A DNA stretch of 64,000 nt from Polytrichum commune (GCA_950295325.1 OX485806.1:15684001-15748000); one strand, 5' to 3'; shown: positions 36,221-49,548, counted from the stretch's first letter. A program made the numbers and translations. Notes: a model not told the origin generated them from the sequence alone.

Positions 36221-36479
36221 TTATGCTAGACCCCCTAACATGGTGGCCACAAATACTAAGCATGGATGTTTGAGCACAAAAAAATTGGCCTCTCATTCCA
36301 CTCAAAAAGATGTCAACAATAAACATCGCTAATATTAGAGAACAACTTTGGTTATCGCAATAGAGATGCTTATCTTTTAAAACATTAGTGTGTTTGTAAG
36401 TTCACTTAATGAACATCATGCCTTGAAGGCGCTAAGTGTATATATCATAATTCGCTCAAGTTCATATGTGAGCTAATGC

Positions 36480-36665
36480 TATGTGGGTGTTATTCAGTTA
36501 CTTTTCTTGATCGGACCCATATACATGATTGGTGTGTGGTTGGGTGAGAGTCAAAGAACAAACACCATAAAGACACGAGTTTAGAAGAGACTATTGTGCC
36601 TTCATAATTTATCAACTACTTCACACTCAATCATGAACACAATTCGGAGGGCCTATGTATTCAAT
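36480..36665. mobile_element. Family R element, copy 7 (partial, diverged)
   Basis: Contains 'acttttcttgatcggaccc', 'ggtgtgtggttgggtgagag', 'aaagacacgagtttagaaga' and 'cggagggcctatgt' in the order of copy 1. Confidence 0.5.
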
Positions 36666-36711
36666 CAAGGAATCAACAAACACACACTTCAAATGACCAT
36701 AGCTAAATCAA

Positions 36712-36985
36712 AGGGAGGTCCAATTTTCAATCTAATTTTTCTTGATATTTCATCATAGATACAGTCATGCAACACAAATGTGAAAGACATGAATCCAATC
36801 AAAACGGGTTTGATTTTCAATCCAATCTTTATTGATATTTCATCACAGATTTGCGAATGCAACACAAATGTGAAAGACGTGAATCCAACCAAGGGAGATC
36901 GGATTTTTGATCCAGTTTTTGTTGATATTTCATCATAGATCTGCTAATGCAACACGAATGTGAAGATGTGGATCCAATCAAATAG
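36712..36985. repeat. Three tandem copies of a ~91-bp unit
   Basis: The phrase 'ttgatatttcatca' recurs at about 36742, 36833 and 36923. Each is followed by 'agat…gcaacacaaatgtgaaaga' and 'gaatccaa'. Copies are about 80-85% alike by eye. Confidence 0.8.
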
Positions 36986-37318
36986 GAAGGTGGAGAACAA
37001 GAAAAACCAACCGAATAACACCTTCATACATTCATTATAGCAAAGCTACGAACTATCCTCGCAAAGGCTTGATTCTCGCATAGTGATTAGTCGGTTAGTG
37101 AAACTTTACGAGAGTATCTCACCTATCCTAGAATAATTTTATTACCTCCAAAAAGAGATTTGGGAAAGGATTGTAAGTGTGCAATGATTTGGGTGGGGGG
37201 CTTTGGAATCCAATTATTATTCCACAAATTCCTCTAGTCTCTTGGTTATCAGATCAAGCGTTTCACTATATTTTTGGGCATAATTGGATCAAAATCCTAG
37301 TGTTTCCGAGTCCAATCA

Positions 37319-37827
37319 GGGCCACTTCACACACGAGCCAAGAGCCGTGACCATGAAATTGTGAGAGCCCACAAGGAAGTGTCCGAAGGCTGTCCCAACA
37401 CACCTCCAAAATCATGTAGTGTGGTCACGGACCTTCAAGTGTAATGCGAAGCCATACGTGACCAAGGGGCCTCAACCAAATGCTATCTCAATGAATTTCT
37501 ATTCATGCGGGTCTTCACACACAATAAAATAGAATAAACCAACGGTTGTGAGTAGTCAGAGTGTCATGGTCTCCCGGTTTTGTGTCAAGCCTACCTCCAA
37601 AAGGTGGTTTTTAAAAATAATCCAAGTGACCATGAAATATGATCCATTAGATGCCATGTAGGAATCCATGTAGACTTTACATTCATCATGCATTCACATA
37701 CTCCATTGGTCCCTCAAGCGTAGTGTGAAGAAACGAACTTGGACCAACTGGCTCCGCCTTTTCCACCAATGAGAGTTGCTTGAAGTGTAATGGTCACGGG
37801 CTCTCAGTCTCGTGTGTGAAGTGGCCC
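37319..37827. mobile_element. Harbinger/Tourist-like MITE, family H copy 1 (509 bp)
   Basis: It starts GGGCCACTTCACACACGAG and ends with the inverse CTCGTGTGTGAAGTGGCCC, followed inward by imperfect continuation (gagagcccgtgacc). A 3-bp duplication TCA lies at 37316-37318 and 37828-37830. GG-starting ends with 3-bp duplications suit PIF/Harbinger MITEs. The related uninterrupted sequence at 9681-9700 confirms the boundaries. No coding capacity. Confidence 0.85.
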
Positions 37828-38419
37828 TCAGTAACATGTCATCATCTTTCGGCCGATCTTTAATAGTAGCTTTTAATTAGTATTTTCTCCAAAAAGTTTC
37901 AAACTTCATTCGGTGGTTTCTCAAACTTGACCACTTCACAAGTAAATGCCGGTTATTGGTCTTCCCCGTTTTATTGTAAATCACCAAGTGGCCTAGTACC
38001 ACTCCAAAATTATTCCTACGGTCACTTATTAAAGTGGCGTAGGGAGTGTGGTTTTGTTGCAAAGTTTTAGGCTACAGGTTGATTTGGTTGACTTCGTGTA
38101 TGGTGATACATAGTAAGCTTGATGGGTAGTTGAAGATAGTAAGCTATATCGATTTAAAGATTGTATCCTCTTCAGCTGTACTTCCCCTCAATGCAAGTTA
38201 AAAATGACCCAAGAACCAAAGAATGTATATGTTAAACGATTAGATGAACAACATTTTGGAGGAATCTAGAGGGGCGAAGGCTAGTAGGTATAAATACCAA
38301 CCTACTTGGCAATAAGAGTGTAGATAATATCTTTATCTATGGACCTTCGACAAACGATTCTATGTAAGGTACGTGGTGCTATTGTGGACACTTTAGACTC
38401 CATAGACAAATGTCAATCG

Positions 38420-38720
38420 TTGGATCGTCGGCTTGGAAAATGATCTCATCCGATGAGCATTTGCGAATCACACATATACTCATTTCAATTTCCATGATCA
38501 AAGTCCACACATCAAATCTATACGAGGTCAACGTAAGGATTCCTTGTGTATGAAGGCAATTGTGCGCAAGTTATCCCAATCATGTTAATCATTGAACATG
38601 AAGTGGTGTTTATATTTTTTTGAGCACATAGTCCAATCTCATTGTGACACGTGTCTCTTTGGTGTCTGTTCTTTACTTCAATCATTTTATATACTATGTT
38701 TCGGTATGAGTATCGAAACA
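38420..38720. mobile_element. Family R element, copy 8 (diverged)
   Basis: Contains 'gagcacatagtccaatctca', 'acacgtgtctctttggtgtc' and 'ttctttacttcaatc', in the orientation of copy 2. Confidence 0.45.
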
Positions 38721-39054
38721 AGTAGGGTGACCACATAGGCCCACACACCTTACGTCGATACTCCATGATACGAGATATGTCATTAACTATTTCGCGGCGC
38801 TCAAAAGTGGAGTATATATAAACGACGTATAAGTAATTTAAAGTAGTCTTAGGAGTGGACCGTTGGATGGCACATCCTTTGGTACGTTTTGACATGTTGT
38901 GAATTAAAATACCTTGTACGGGACTTCACCAAAGATGCCCTCGTTCTTTTCTTTTGGATGACACTTTTTATAAATTAGTTTACAAATACTATCATGGATG
39001 ATGGATGAGTTCATCCATTGGCCAAAACCCTACCTTGTCTTGTCAGCAACTTGC

Positions 39055-39275
39055 GATGGAATATTGTCATGGATGATTGAAATCTGGATGTAAAATCACT
39101 TGGTAAGTGACAATAATTGCAACACTGTAATTCTATGATTCCCCCAAGAATCAACAAGGAATGACAAGGAATGGTGGGTTAACATTCAGTGTTGGTGACA
39201 CTATGCCGCGGTTCGCAATTAGTATTGAGCAAGACAATTAGAAGTGGTGACACTAAATATCATATTTAGTTTAGC
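39055..39275. mobile_element. CACTA-like MITE, family C copy 3
   Basis: Shares 'cacttggtaagtgacaataa', 'agtgttggtgacactatg' and the end 'cactaaatatcatatttagt' with the other copies. The left end is unclear. Confidence 0.6.
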
Positions 39276-40989
39276 CAAACCAACTTGAGCTTAAGGTATA
39301 TGGGTATGAATTTTTTTTTGGCTATAGTTTGTTCCTACTAGTGGCATGAGGTTAATCATTAGTAAATTTACTCAAAAAGACATCTTGAGGCTAAATGCAG
39401 TGTGAATCAGCGGTTATAAGCAGTAACCAGTAGTTGTCAGCATGCCGGCGGTTGTTAGAGAAAGTTGGCTATAAGGAGTTTCTCTCTGACAAGAGAGACA
39501 TGTTGTTTTCAAATAGAAAATTTGATTATAGTTGTGAGAGCTAGGAAGAGTAACGCAGGCCATATGCTATGCGCAAGAGTTAGAAGCAAGTTGTAGCTAT
39601 GGAATCCCGTTGATAGGAGCGTAGGCTATATGCAATGCTTTGTGTAGAAGGACAGGTGGCTAACTAGGATTTAGCATGGTAGTTCGTTGAAAATTTTGAT
39701 TAATGGATAATCATATTGTGAGTTTTTGGTGAATGGAATGTGACGATGTCGAGTGGAAGAGAGGGCGCAAGAGATATGGCCAGAGTGATAAGTGTGAGTG
39801 TAACTGAGATTGTGATTATTGATAAGTAAGTGGTTAGGCGATAATCATTAGGAATAGCAACTAGAGTGGTTGTGAGTTGATTAATTGCACAAAGCAATTG
39901 AATGATTAAGTGAGACTGAGGAGTTAGGAATGTCATGAATGAATAACCTACGGTTGCGAAAGACTGAATTTGATTACGGTGCATGACTTTAGATATAGCC
40001 AGGGCTAGATGAAATTTTCATTAGTTACCAGAATATTAGCCACGAGAGGTTGTGTAGCAAGTCAATGAGTCATAGTCAAATCAATAGATGATTGCATAGA
40101 ATTACCACTGAGGCGGAGATTGTAGATGAGGAGTAAAGATTATAGCAGAAAGTCAAGTAAAAGCGGGCTATGTCTCTCATTAACTGATAGGATGAATCAG
40201 TGAGATTAATCGGGTGAAAGGAGAGAAGTATCTAGACAAGAGAAAGAGAAATCAAATTGCTAAGAGAGGTTTGGAAGCACAGTCAGGTGAAAGCAACATA
40301 TGTGAATGTGAGCAGTATAAATAAAAGAGAGAAAGGTGTAAGATTAATTGCCAAGCAAGGTAAGAGCAACTCGACCTTGACGTATGGCTATATGAAATTG
40401 TTTATCGCTTACCGAATTGTAAGAGATAATGTGATTGCATGAACAAATCTACATCTTATAAAGTGGTGATTACAAGCTTGAGGCGCCAGACTTTGCCTTC
40501 GTATGAAAATGGTGGCTATAGTTTTTGAACCCGTTTTGTTAAACTGTGAGTAAACTTGATTATAGCTTCTCTTTCTTTGAGAAGCAATCCACAATTAAGG
40601 AAGAATTAATTACCAACCCACACATGAGACAATACAAGTTAATTGCATGTGAGAGATGGCATTTACGAGAATATTGCACCCGCAAGGGAGGATACAAGAC
40701 TATTTGCCAAGCTTTTGAGCTTCATGACTGAATTAAGTCAAGACATTAGAATGATAGAAAATTCCCTAAGATAGGATGGAATCACCCACGACTGAAGAAG
40801 CATGAATGAATCATTGAGAGTGAAGGAATTGAATGTGGAAGGGATTAAAGAATGAGATAAGTCGTCAAATGTTATTAGATACCTAAATCCAATGTGATAT
40901 TTACCCTTATAGACACTAGCTCAGTCTACCATGTGACCTAGTTCCCTGGGTTATTTTCCTTTAGAATATTTAAGTGATAGCAAAACCTT
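39276..40989. other. Non-genic stretch with possible retroelement remnants
   Basis: A + strand frame at 40894-40938 reads VIFTLIDTSSVYHVT, which resembles the active-site region of a Ty3-type aspartic protease (L-I-D-T-G/S-S). No flanking gag or reverse transcriptase was recognised, so this is weak. Nothing else was identified. Confidence 0.25.
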
Positions 40990-41745
40990 AACTACAATGG
41001 GTCTTAGATGTTTAGTTCTTCCGACTAATCCACTTCTCCTAGGATATGAACCATGCGATTAGTGTGAGATGGTTACCAAATTCAAATCAAGGTTGTAGCC
41101 ACTAACTGATATTCAAGTAAAACTAGACTAAGTCCAAGTCTTGAATTATGACATGTTGAATTGTATCATAGGATTCTATGATAAGATTGTATGGTAGGAT
41201 CCTTCAATAGAATATGCACAATGGATCATAATAATATTATGTGTTTTTATTGTATTTTAATTACTCAACATTTGATTATATATTGACAACCAAACTAAAC
41301 ATATGAATTTTGTCATATATAAATAAACATAACATTCAAGTTCACTAAGGTATCACATGACTCCCATGAAATTTAGGTATATCAAAAGTGCATCGGCGGA
41401 TCCGCTTGTAGACGTGAAGCAACCTAAAAGTCCAAATTTTGAAAATATGTCCAAATTCACTTAAATACAAGCTCACTTCCCTTGTGATAGTTCTTGGAAC
41501 TCGAATGATTATCTTATTTCATTATCAAAGTGGAGATGCTTGTGCTTGGTCACATGAGTCCCCCAATTATGTTGACTATTGCAGTTGGAATGTATATCAT
41601 GTTTTGAGCATGTAGTTGAATATATTTTAAACACATGTCTTTTTGGTGTCTGTTCTTGAAGCCACAACTAATCACATACCACTCAAGTATACGTGTTCGA
41701 TGAAGATAAGTGACCAAATAAGGCACTTCTGCCTCATCTAACATA
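40990..41745. mobile_element. Family R element, copy 9, interrupted by a ~360-bp insert
   Basis: Family R sequence runs from 'atgggtcttagatgtttag' to 'aaggttgtagccact' (about 41103). It resumes with 'cacttcccttgtgatag' near 41468 and ends at 'acttctgcctcatcta'. The insert (about 41104-41467) has weakly similar inverted ends ('aactgatattcaagtaa' and the inverse of 'ttacttaaatacaagct'-like text). Confidence 0.55.
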
Positions 41746-44260
41746 CACCACCTAAAAGAAGATGGTTAAGTTAAGTACCCAAGAGTAAGGCCTGGAATAT
41801 CTATCTATCTATCTAAAATTTAATTAATCATGGGAGCTCTTATACTTATTGAAAATATGTACCACCTCACTTGGCAATTATATGGGACAAAAGATTCAAA
41901 TATAAACTAGCTTATTTTTGCTTTCTTGTTTCCTTGTTTTTTTTTTCCTTTTTTCCAATGCCCCAATATGTGTGAATGAGTCACGTTAGAGTCATGTCAT
42001 GCTCTTCCAATGACAAATACCATCTATTCAAACATTAACTTGTATTTCATACACCACATAATGACCCAAGCTAACATGTGACAAGCATGTGTAGTAAACT
42101 TTTCCCAATGAGCTTTATGTATTAGATAGACATGTGTGTTTAGAATGGTTGCAAAACCAACTCATTGTTAGGTCAAGTTGGTATGTGAAACTTATGTGAT
42201 TTAAAAAAAATATTGGCAGTCATATTTGAATGGTATGTGACAAGGCTTGTTGTTAAGAACATGTGTCCAAAAGACATATGTTATGATGAGATTGACAATC
42301 AATGTCATGTTTTCATTTAAAGGGAAGAAAACATTAAACGGATTTAATGGATAGTATTGTAATCATTGTTACCTTATGGATGCCACATATTGGTTAATTT
42401 AAGCATTTGTGGGATTGTGTGAGACTACACAATTTAATTCAAAGTTTGGTCCTTTATTGCAATCTTCACTAGTCTCATGCCTCTGCCACTCCCCATCATA
42501 CTACAATTTTCAACCTTGTGTTCGCAACAACGAAGGTATATGGGTCTTATGTAAGGTATGCAGTCCTAAAGTGGTATGTGATCTTAAATGGTTTCTAGCA
42601 TATAAGTGCATACTCAAGTTTGAAATGTACATATTCGAGTTGAAATGCCATGTTTCAACTTGAGCCTTAGTGGGATGTACACATGCCATTTGGTGATAAT
42701 TGACAATGTTTTAGGGTATAAGGAGCAAGTTTCTCCCAATGGTGGATGCATAGCTAAGGGTATCTTCTTTTGATTTCCAACGCAACCCCCGAGGGATCCA
42801 TGCCATGTGTGTCTCTTTCCCCAATATACGTGTCAAAACTTGGTTTATGCTTCCCCCCATATTGATGGTGTAGGGTCTAATTAACCTAAACCACCTTGCT
42901 TTGATGGTAATGTCCAATTCCATGGGTACATTCCTATTCACTATTCAGACACCTATATTTGAGTTATCATAGATGACAAGACTTGCACAACAAAAATACA
43001 TATGTTATAATGAGGTTGGACTATGTGAGCTCATAACAATATACTTACCATTATAGGTTCACTCAATTGGGATCCCACGTGTGAGCGTTTCAAGAAAAAA
43101 ACATCATGTTCACTTTGGACTCTTATCAAGTTTGGCATCTTGCTTTTGATGTTGAAACTTGAAATAATGAAGTTTGTGATCCTCAATTGCGAACCGAACG
43201 AGACACTTTGTACATGATTCCAACAACCCAAAAAGCTTGTGGAGTTTGTAGTGCCCACAATTGAGCACATACTTTAATGGGAGCATGGGCGATACAAATC
43301 GTCATCAAAAAGCAACGGGCCACCCCAAAGGGCCAAAGGGGTATCCTTGTCCTTCTTGCCAAGGTCGATTTGAGTTGGTTTGCATCAATCCAAACCACAT
43401 ACAAGTCTCGGGTAAAGAGGCTCTTCATTCATGCGTGGTTGAGAAGTTGATGTTTCTTTCCATCTATCTTACTCAATAAGGCACTTCATTATTGGTTTTG
43501 GTGAACGGGGGGAGAAATTTGAACCAACTCGGTCGCTACCCTTATTTCTTTATTACAAACCAGCTATTCGTTGAATTGATTCAGTTATTCCTTGTATTAC
43601 AACTTCAAATAATAATATATTTCAAAATATTGTTCGGTTCATTTCCCAACATTTTGATTTCGAACTAGTAGTTTGGGAAAACGAGTTGGTTGATATGTAA
43701 CTAGTAGCCAATTCTCCCTATTCATTGATTGGTTCAAGCAAATATGCGATTGTGACACAATTGGTTGAAGGAAGCCATCCTTTATTAGGATCAAGTTGGT
43801 TAAATTTTAGGTGAGGAGTGAACAAAGCTTGAATGGATATTATTGTTGGTTTGCTTGCTTTCATTCATCCACTCTTGAAGATGCTAATGTTTGTTGGTGA
43901 GAAGGAGCAAATGAAGAACATGAGAATTGACATTGCTATTCATGTGAATTCAAGATTAACATGTTTGGAAGTGTTGAAGTGCCACTCATGTATTTCCTTG
44001 AGTGGTTTCTTTACTTTCAAGTACCTACATACATCATTTAATTTTTTTGAATATGTAGCAATATGCTATGGACTCTTTATAGGGAGTAGTTATTCACAGA
44101 CTTTCCACCTTACAAGTACAAAAAAAGTAGAGGCAAGAACCTCACATATTCCATCTATTGGCTCCCATTAGACTAAACTGGGGGCTCCACCGCCCAATAC
44201 TGCTATAAATGCATTGAGTTGTAGGCAATAAATGGTCCACGTCAATTTCACGTACTTAAG
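41746..44260. other. Non-genic stretch, nothing recognised
   Basis: Includes a short CTAT repeat near 41800-41813. ORFs of 84 and 112 codons (42409-42663, 43833-44171) show no recognisable features. Confidence 0.45.
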
Positions 44261-44268
44261 GGCCACTT

Positions 44269-44410
44269 TCCACACAGACCAAGAGCCGTGACCATGGAAA
44301 TCTAAGGTCCATGAAAATCATCTACTAGTGTTACAATGGGAAAAAGGAAAGTCAAATTTGTAATTGATGGGCCCTCAAGCTTGGTTTAAAGTGAAAGTGG
44401 GTCATGTTGA
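44269..44410. mobile_element. Family H fragment (left end)
   Basis: The phrase 'agggccactttccacacaga' followed by 'ccaagagccgtgaccatgga' matches the left end of family H. Similarity fades after about 60 bp. A GGGCCC near 44370 with 'aaagtgaaagtggg' may be a decayed right end. Confidence 0.45.
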
Positions 44411-45079
44411 GGGAATCAAGTACTATATATGTTGAAAATGTCCAATATGTAGTACTCACACAAATAAAAATCCTATTGCAAGTTTCAACAACCTGACATT
44501 TGGGTGGGTCCAACACCAAAGAAACTCCAAAATTGAGTGATCATAGTGGTTGAGACCAAATCTTTGGGCCCAAGGACTTTACACTAGGGTCCATGCCCAA
44601 GGTATGGAAAAATGAAGTGGCACCACTTTCTTGTGAAATCATAGTGGTCCCCCTGGTTTAGGATACACCTTAACCTCCGTAATGTCATCCTCCCTATGTC
44701 GCTCCCTCTCTTATATCCCAAAACCCTAGGGGATGGATGTGCTCATTTTAAATCTCCCCCCCCCCCTTGTTGTCATACTTTCCTTCCATATGTCACATCT
44801 TTTGACATTAAAATAATCTACCAGAGAATTCAAATGACATGCTTGCACACATCACATTGTCATTATTGTCAATCTTGCAATGTTGATTTTGTATTATTCC
44901 ATAATGTCACATGCTACATTGATTCTCTATTATCACACATCCATGTTAACACTACATACCTCCTTGATATCATATGCACTTTGGTTGCCACACGTGTGAT
45001 TTTAGGGAGGCTAGAGTGTACCGATCTTGAATCCAAAAGCAAGATCCATGTAAGGGGTATTTTGAACCCACAATTTTTG
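44411..45079. other. Non-genic stretch, nothing recognised
   Basis: Contains a C-run near 44757-44766. A 158-codon ORF (44696-45172) overlaps a foldback element and is not supported as a gene. Confidence 0.45.
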
Positions 45080-45325
45080 GAGGGAGGTAATTATCGCATA
45101 CAAGCATACCTCTCATCCATTGAACATAACAACTTGATCCCATGTAAGTTTGATTTGTTCCAAATGACTTGAACTAGACTAATCCATGGCCTTTAGAACT
45201 ATTTTCGGTGTTGAATAGACTACAAATAATAACATTTGGGCTGCATACTATTCCAAAGCGTTTATGTTGGATGAATGAGAAGTATTTTTGTATGCAATAG
45301 TTCCCTCTCTCTCTCCATTTTATTT
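45080..45325. mobile_element. Foldback element of family FB, copy 2
   Basis: The left arm has 'cgcatacaagcatacctctc atccatt' and the right arm the inverse 'ggatgaatgagaagtatttt tgtatgc'. Related to elements at 11575, 55239 and 59205. Confidence 0.6.
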
Positions 45326-45541
45326 TTGGGACCTAGACTCTAATATAAACCCACCCTTAGCCCCCAAACGCTTAGAATTCGTAGCACAAGGGGAGGTCCA
45401 TTTTTATTGGGGGGATGAGGTTAGCTAAGAACCAAGCTCAAAAATTCTTTGGGATGGCTCTTCATGGAACCTCCTAACAATGAATGGGGAGAACCAACCC
45501 CTACTTACAAATGAAGTGGTTGAGTTTGAGAAAGAGCCGGT

Positions 45542-45660
45542 CAAAGGTCCAAGATGACACTAAACTACCGGATGACAGTGAAGAGGTACCCAAAACTGAA
45601 CGGAGTGGTTGGCGATTCGATTCCCGACTATGAAATCTTCTCTCTACTTGACGGAAAAAC
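45542..45660 (+). mobile_element. tRNA-derived SINE-like element, copy 2
   Basis: Matches copy 1 from 'aaaggtccaagatgac' to 'tctctacttgacgg'. The B-box-like site is GATTCGATTC at 45614-45623, one change from copy 1. Confidence 0.6.
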
Positions 45661-45933
45661 TAGCCATGTGTTCAAAAACACCTCTTGTATTCTTAAAAAA
45701 GAAAGAAAAACAACTGGTTAAAGTTCTAGATTCTTTTTTAAAGTACGATCATTTCAGAAGATTCTATAGAGCATACCTCACATTTATTTTTTAAAAAACC
45801 AAAAGATCACAACACGTGGACTAGGATTTTGACTGATTATGCTCAAAAATCTTCCCAAACACTACCTACTAGGAGTTAAGTGTTGTACAACTACACAATA
45901 ATAGTATAGTTTTTGATGCCAAAGCATCCAAAA

Positions 45934-45935
<2 letters not shown>

Positions 45936-45964
<29 letters not shown>
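45936..45964. repeat. CTTT microsatellite
   Basis: About seven CTTT units. Confidence 0.9.
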
Positions 45965-46319
45965 TTCTCCCCTTTCCCTTGGACACCCTTGCCCTTGCTT
46001 GTTGTCTTTACAACTTGGAACATTTGGACAAAACGCCAACTGCTTCACATAAAATTAAGTAACGGGAGCATGCATTGACTGACTGTTGGTTGCCCACCCA
46101 TTGTTGTACAGCCAAAGGGATTAGAATAAAAGTGTACCTTTCGTTCCCATGGTGAAATTATCGGGAACTTTCTAGTTCAAAATTACCTTCTAATGTCCAA
46201 TTCAACGTTTGAGACTAGCACAACTTATTTCCAACTCCCTAACTTATAGTGGGCAAACAAATTCAGTCATTGGATCGGATTGGAAGCTGTCTCATCCAAT
46301 TTTGAGAACGGAGCTATAT

Positions 46320-46460
46320 TTCGAGCATATAAGTCCAATCTCATTGTAATTAATACGTGTCATTTTGGTGTACACATACAATTATAGATGTTGTCATACA
46401 CCACTCATATATAGGTGTCAAAAATAAACAAGAGTGACAACATAAGGTTCACAAGTCTTA
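46320..46460. mobile_element. Family R element, copy 10 (partial)
   Basis: Contains 'gagcatataagtccaatctc', 'acgtgtcattttggtgt' and 'accactcatatataggtgtc'. Confidence 0.45.
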
Positions 46461-46724
46461 GCATTGAAGTCTCTAAATTAAACAATGAAATGCGCATGTG
46501 TAGATTAGTGCTAACATTTGCTTCTCGAGGTAACAAATATTAATGAAATGTCTCACTGTCCACGTGTACGATTGGCATCTTTTGGTGGTCACAAAATATG
46601 ACACGAATTGACATTTACTTTAAGTGACAATGCCATGACATTATAAGCCCACGAGGATGTGATTGCTATCGCGTTTCCTGGTGTATGGACAAGGCATGTC
46701 GGGTTGTGAACATAGACGAGAAAA

Positions 46725-46875
46725 AATGATCACAAACAATAACACTTCTCATCCATCCAACATAAAAAATTTGACCCCAATAAGTTTATTGCCGATTAAT
46801 CTTGAATCACTTGACTTGGACTAATTTTTGGACCTTTGAAGCTAGTTTAGGTGTTGAATGAATCCACGGGTAGAT
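46725..46875. mobile_element. Family FB element, left part (copy 3)
   Basis: Contains 'cttctcatccatccaacata' followed by 'aagtttattgccgatt' and 'acttgacttggacta', as in copies 1 and 2. The right arm is missing. Confidence 0.4.
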
Positions 46876-48559
46876 CACTTAGTGCATTTTAAAAACGACG
46901 TGCGGCATAATATAGAAAGGATTAAAATCATTTGAAATAAAAATTATAAAGGAATTCCAAATAATGAAGGGGCCATTAAATGTAGACAATCCCATTATAA
47001 GTAAGTTAGATGGACATAAAACGTGGGCCATTATTTTTTTGTAAAATTCATATAGGGGCTGAAGATAAGGATCCTAGAAGGTATGTTTAGTATGTTTGCT
47101 ATGGTCTCCTATGTGTTTTCTTCATGACTTTGTTTGCAATGGTATTACTGCTTGCACCCTTCTTTGTTTCCATGCTTTCCCTCAACACTTGTCAATTGCG
47201 TTAGGAAGTAGATTAGCTTTTATTACTTAAAAGGAATATAGAGTACAAAAAATTGCAGTGACTTGGACAATATAAGTAATGGAAGGGTGCAAACAAATGG
47301 GCCATTTTTGAAATTTAAGTAATTATGCGGAGGCTTTAATTCAGCCCTTGAAGGTAAATAGCCCCAAAACAAAAAAAAACCCCAGCCGTACGTGGTGCAC
47401 AAAAATGCCTTAGAGTGATCTACCCGTGAATGAATCCCCCCCCCCCCCCCCCCCAAAAAAAAAAAAAGAAGAAGATAAAAGATAAAAGATAAAAGAAAGT
47501 TATCAATGATGGATGAATGAGAGAAACCCTTGTATGTGAAAAATTTGTCTTGCCTTTGCATGTGGCCCAACATGCCTTGCTTATGTGCCAAGAAGAGCAA
47601 GGCATTTACATCCTCGAGGGCCTCTAATGTGAGGGAAGTGATTGTGATTATTAAGTATAGATACAAAGAAAATCACGAGGAATTCCCTTTAAGTTAACCG
47701 TAATCAAAGTATTCGGCAGTTACAACACGCGCTTGGCAACAAAAAGCATGTTTCCTCCGACAACGATGTATGAAGAGTCACATGTTCTTAGTGACCGACC
47801 TTGATGGCTTAACTTAGAGTGTGTTTCAAGAGACGATTAAGTTAGTGTGTACGTCTTTCAAATTCATTAATAGTAAGAATATGTAGCATTGTGTTATTCC
47901 AAATGATATGTGATTCCTAATAGTAAGAATATGTAGCATTTTTTTATTCCAAATGATAAGTGACTCTTAATACAATATTTAGTGTAGTCCTAGTGGGTAC
48001 ACCAATTTGGCTATTGAGGTATTAAGAACAAGCATGTATATTTCATCCAAGGATTATTATTTGAACCTCCTAAACACTCATGAAGCCCAATTCGGGCTTC
48101 CCATGAGTGCGGGGGTTTGAAATTGTACAATGTGAAGTACATCATGATGTGACTTTTTGGTAGATAGTGATATCTTGTTGTCTTTGAGGACAATAATTCT
48201 TCACATCCACACAATGAGACTTGGAAGTTGGAAAGAGTTCGATGAAGAGTTTGTACCTTCTAATATAAAGTTGGGTTACGTGATTAGGATGACATTTTTA
48301 TAATATATCACAGTCAATGTAGTTGTGAGCGAGGAGTTGATCACCACCGCCTAGTTCTGACACCATCATTCTGGCTGTAATAGTGTGAAAAGTGGTGGGC
48401 CAACATCTCTTTCTCAACGTAATCCCCACCAATTTCACAGTTGGAACCGGACGGAAAGTTTGGTGTGATTGAGGCAAGAGTTGTGGCATGGGTAGCCTTG
48501 AACAAAAATAGAATTTGATCCATGTAAAGTGTCAAACATGTTTTGGGACTACCATATCA
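46876..48559. other. Non-genic stretch
   Basis: Contains a C-run (47436-47454) directly followed by an A-run, and a tandem duplication of about 51 bp at 47868-47968 ('taatagtaagaatatgtagc' twice). A possible CACTA-like right end ('atatttagtgtagtcctag') lies near 47974-47992. ORFs here are artefacts of homopolymers. Confidence 0.5.
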
Positions 48560-48725
48560 AACCTATATTGATGTATGTAGTTCAATTGCATAATCCAATA
48601 TCATTATGAGACGTGTCTTTTCGAAGTTCATCCTTAACACCAAGCCTTGTCATATTTACCGCTCAATTATAGGTGTCCAATTAACAAGAGTGATCACATA
48701 AGGCCCACCTACTTTACTCAAAGTG
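48560..48725. mobile_element. Family R element, copy 11 (partial)
   Basis: Contains 'gagacgtgtcttttcgaagt', 'accgctcaattataggtgtc' and 'cacataaggcccacctac'. Confidence 0.45.
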
Positions 48726-49545
48726 GTTCTCATCTACGGTGTCTCCGGTTCAAAAACATCAATTTCGAGGATCATTCTTAATAGTCAACAACTTTAAACT
48801 AAACACCGGCTAATGAGTCCCAATTTGGGTCACCAACTCCCTCTTCTCACTACCACTTAAAAATCTATGGTGTTTTGTATGATCATGCCTCCACATCAAC
48901 GGTAAAAATACATACCCAACTCTTTCTTCCATGCTAACTTAGTGGTTGATCTAGACTTGAAAATCTATTGATGTACCCTCCTTGGTCAATGCACATTATT
49001 GTAATGAATTTTGTTGCATGTACCTGGTCGTCACACAATCCATAGAAAATGTCACAAATACAATGATGGTTTCATCCGCTAGAGTACTGTAGAGGGCTCT
49101 CTATTCCAACATAAAATAATGATTTTCCCTTCAAAATTTGCCACATGTAAATTCACATTTGCCCCACGTGAAAACTACCTTCTAATGCATGTAAAGATGA
49201 AATAGGAAGCCCTCTACAAGTAGACAAATGCAGGTTTCTTCATGTGACACTTCTTCATTCACCAAAAGGTCCTTGGTTTTGTATATTGCCCAGAGTAATT
49301 TACATATTACACGCATGTAAATGTCATGTTCGCGGGCTTCTAAAGAACGGTTGGGAATGAATCTACAAACAAGCACATCACCATTGGTGGAGACAGAGTT
49401 CAAGGCTCATTTGCAAAACTTCACAAATAAAAATCACTAATTCTATAAGAAATTTGTCCTTCTATCTTTTCGAAGAGCTCTTTGAAGAAAAAATTTAAAA
49501 GCCAAAAGACATCATTAATTATTGACCACCCCTCTTGTCGTGTGC
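48726..49545. other. Non-genic stretch, nothing recognised
   Basis: No gene or repeat structure recognised. Confidence 0.45.
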
Positions 49546-49548
49546 TTA

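Noticed and set aside
40894-40938. Ty3-type aspartic protease
   Set aside because: Only about 15 residues resemble the active site, with no neighbouring retroviral domains; kept only as a remark.
44696-45172. 158-codon + ORF, longest complete single-frame ORF in its area
   Set aside because: It runs through a C-run and into a family FB foldback element; no domain or conserved motif is visible.
47223-47666. 147-codon minus ORF
   Set aside because: It is held open by the C/A homopolymer run (Gly and Phe runs in translation) and shows no family features.
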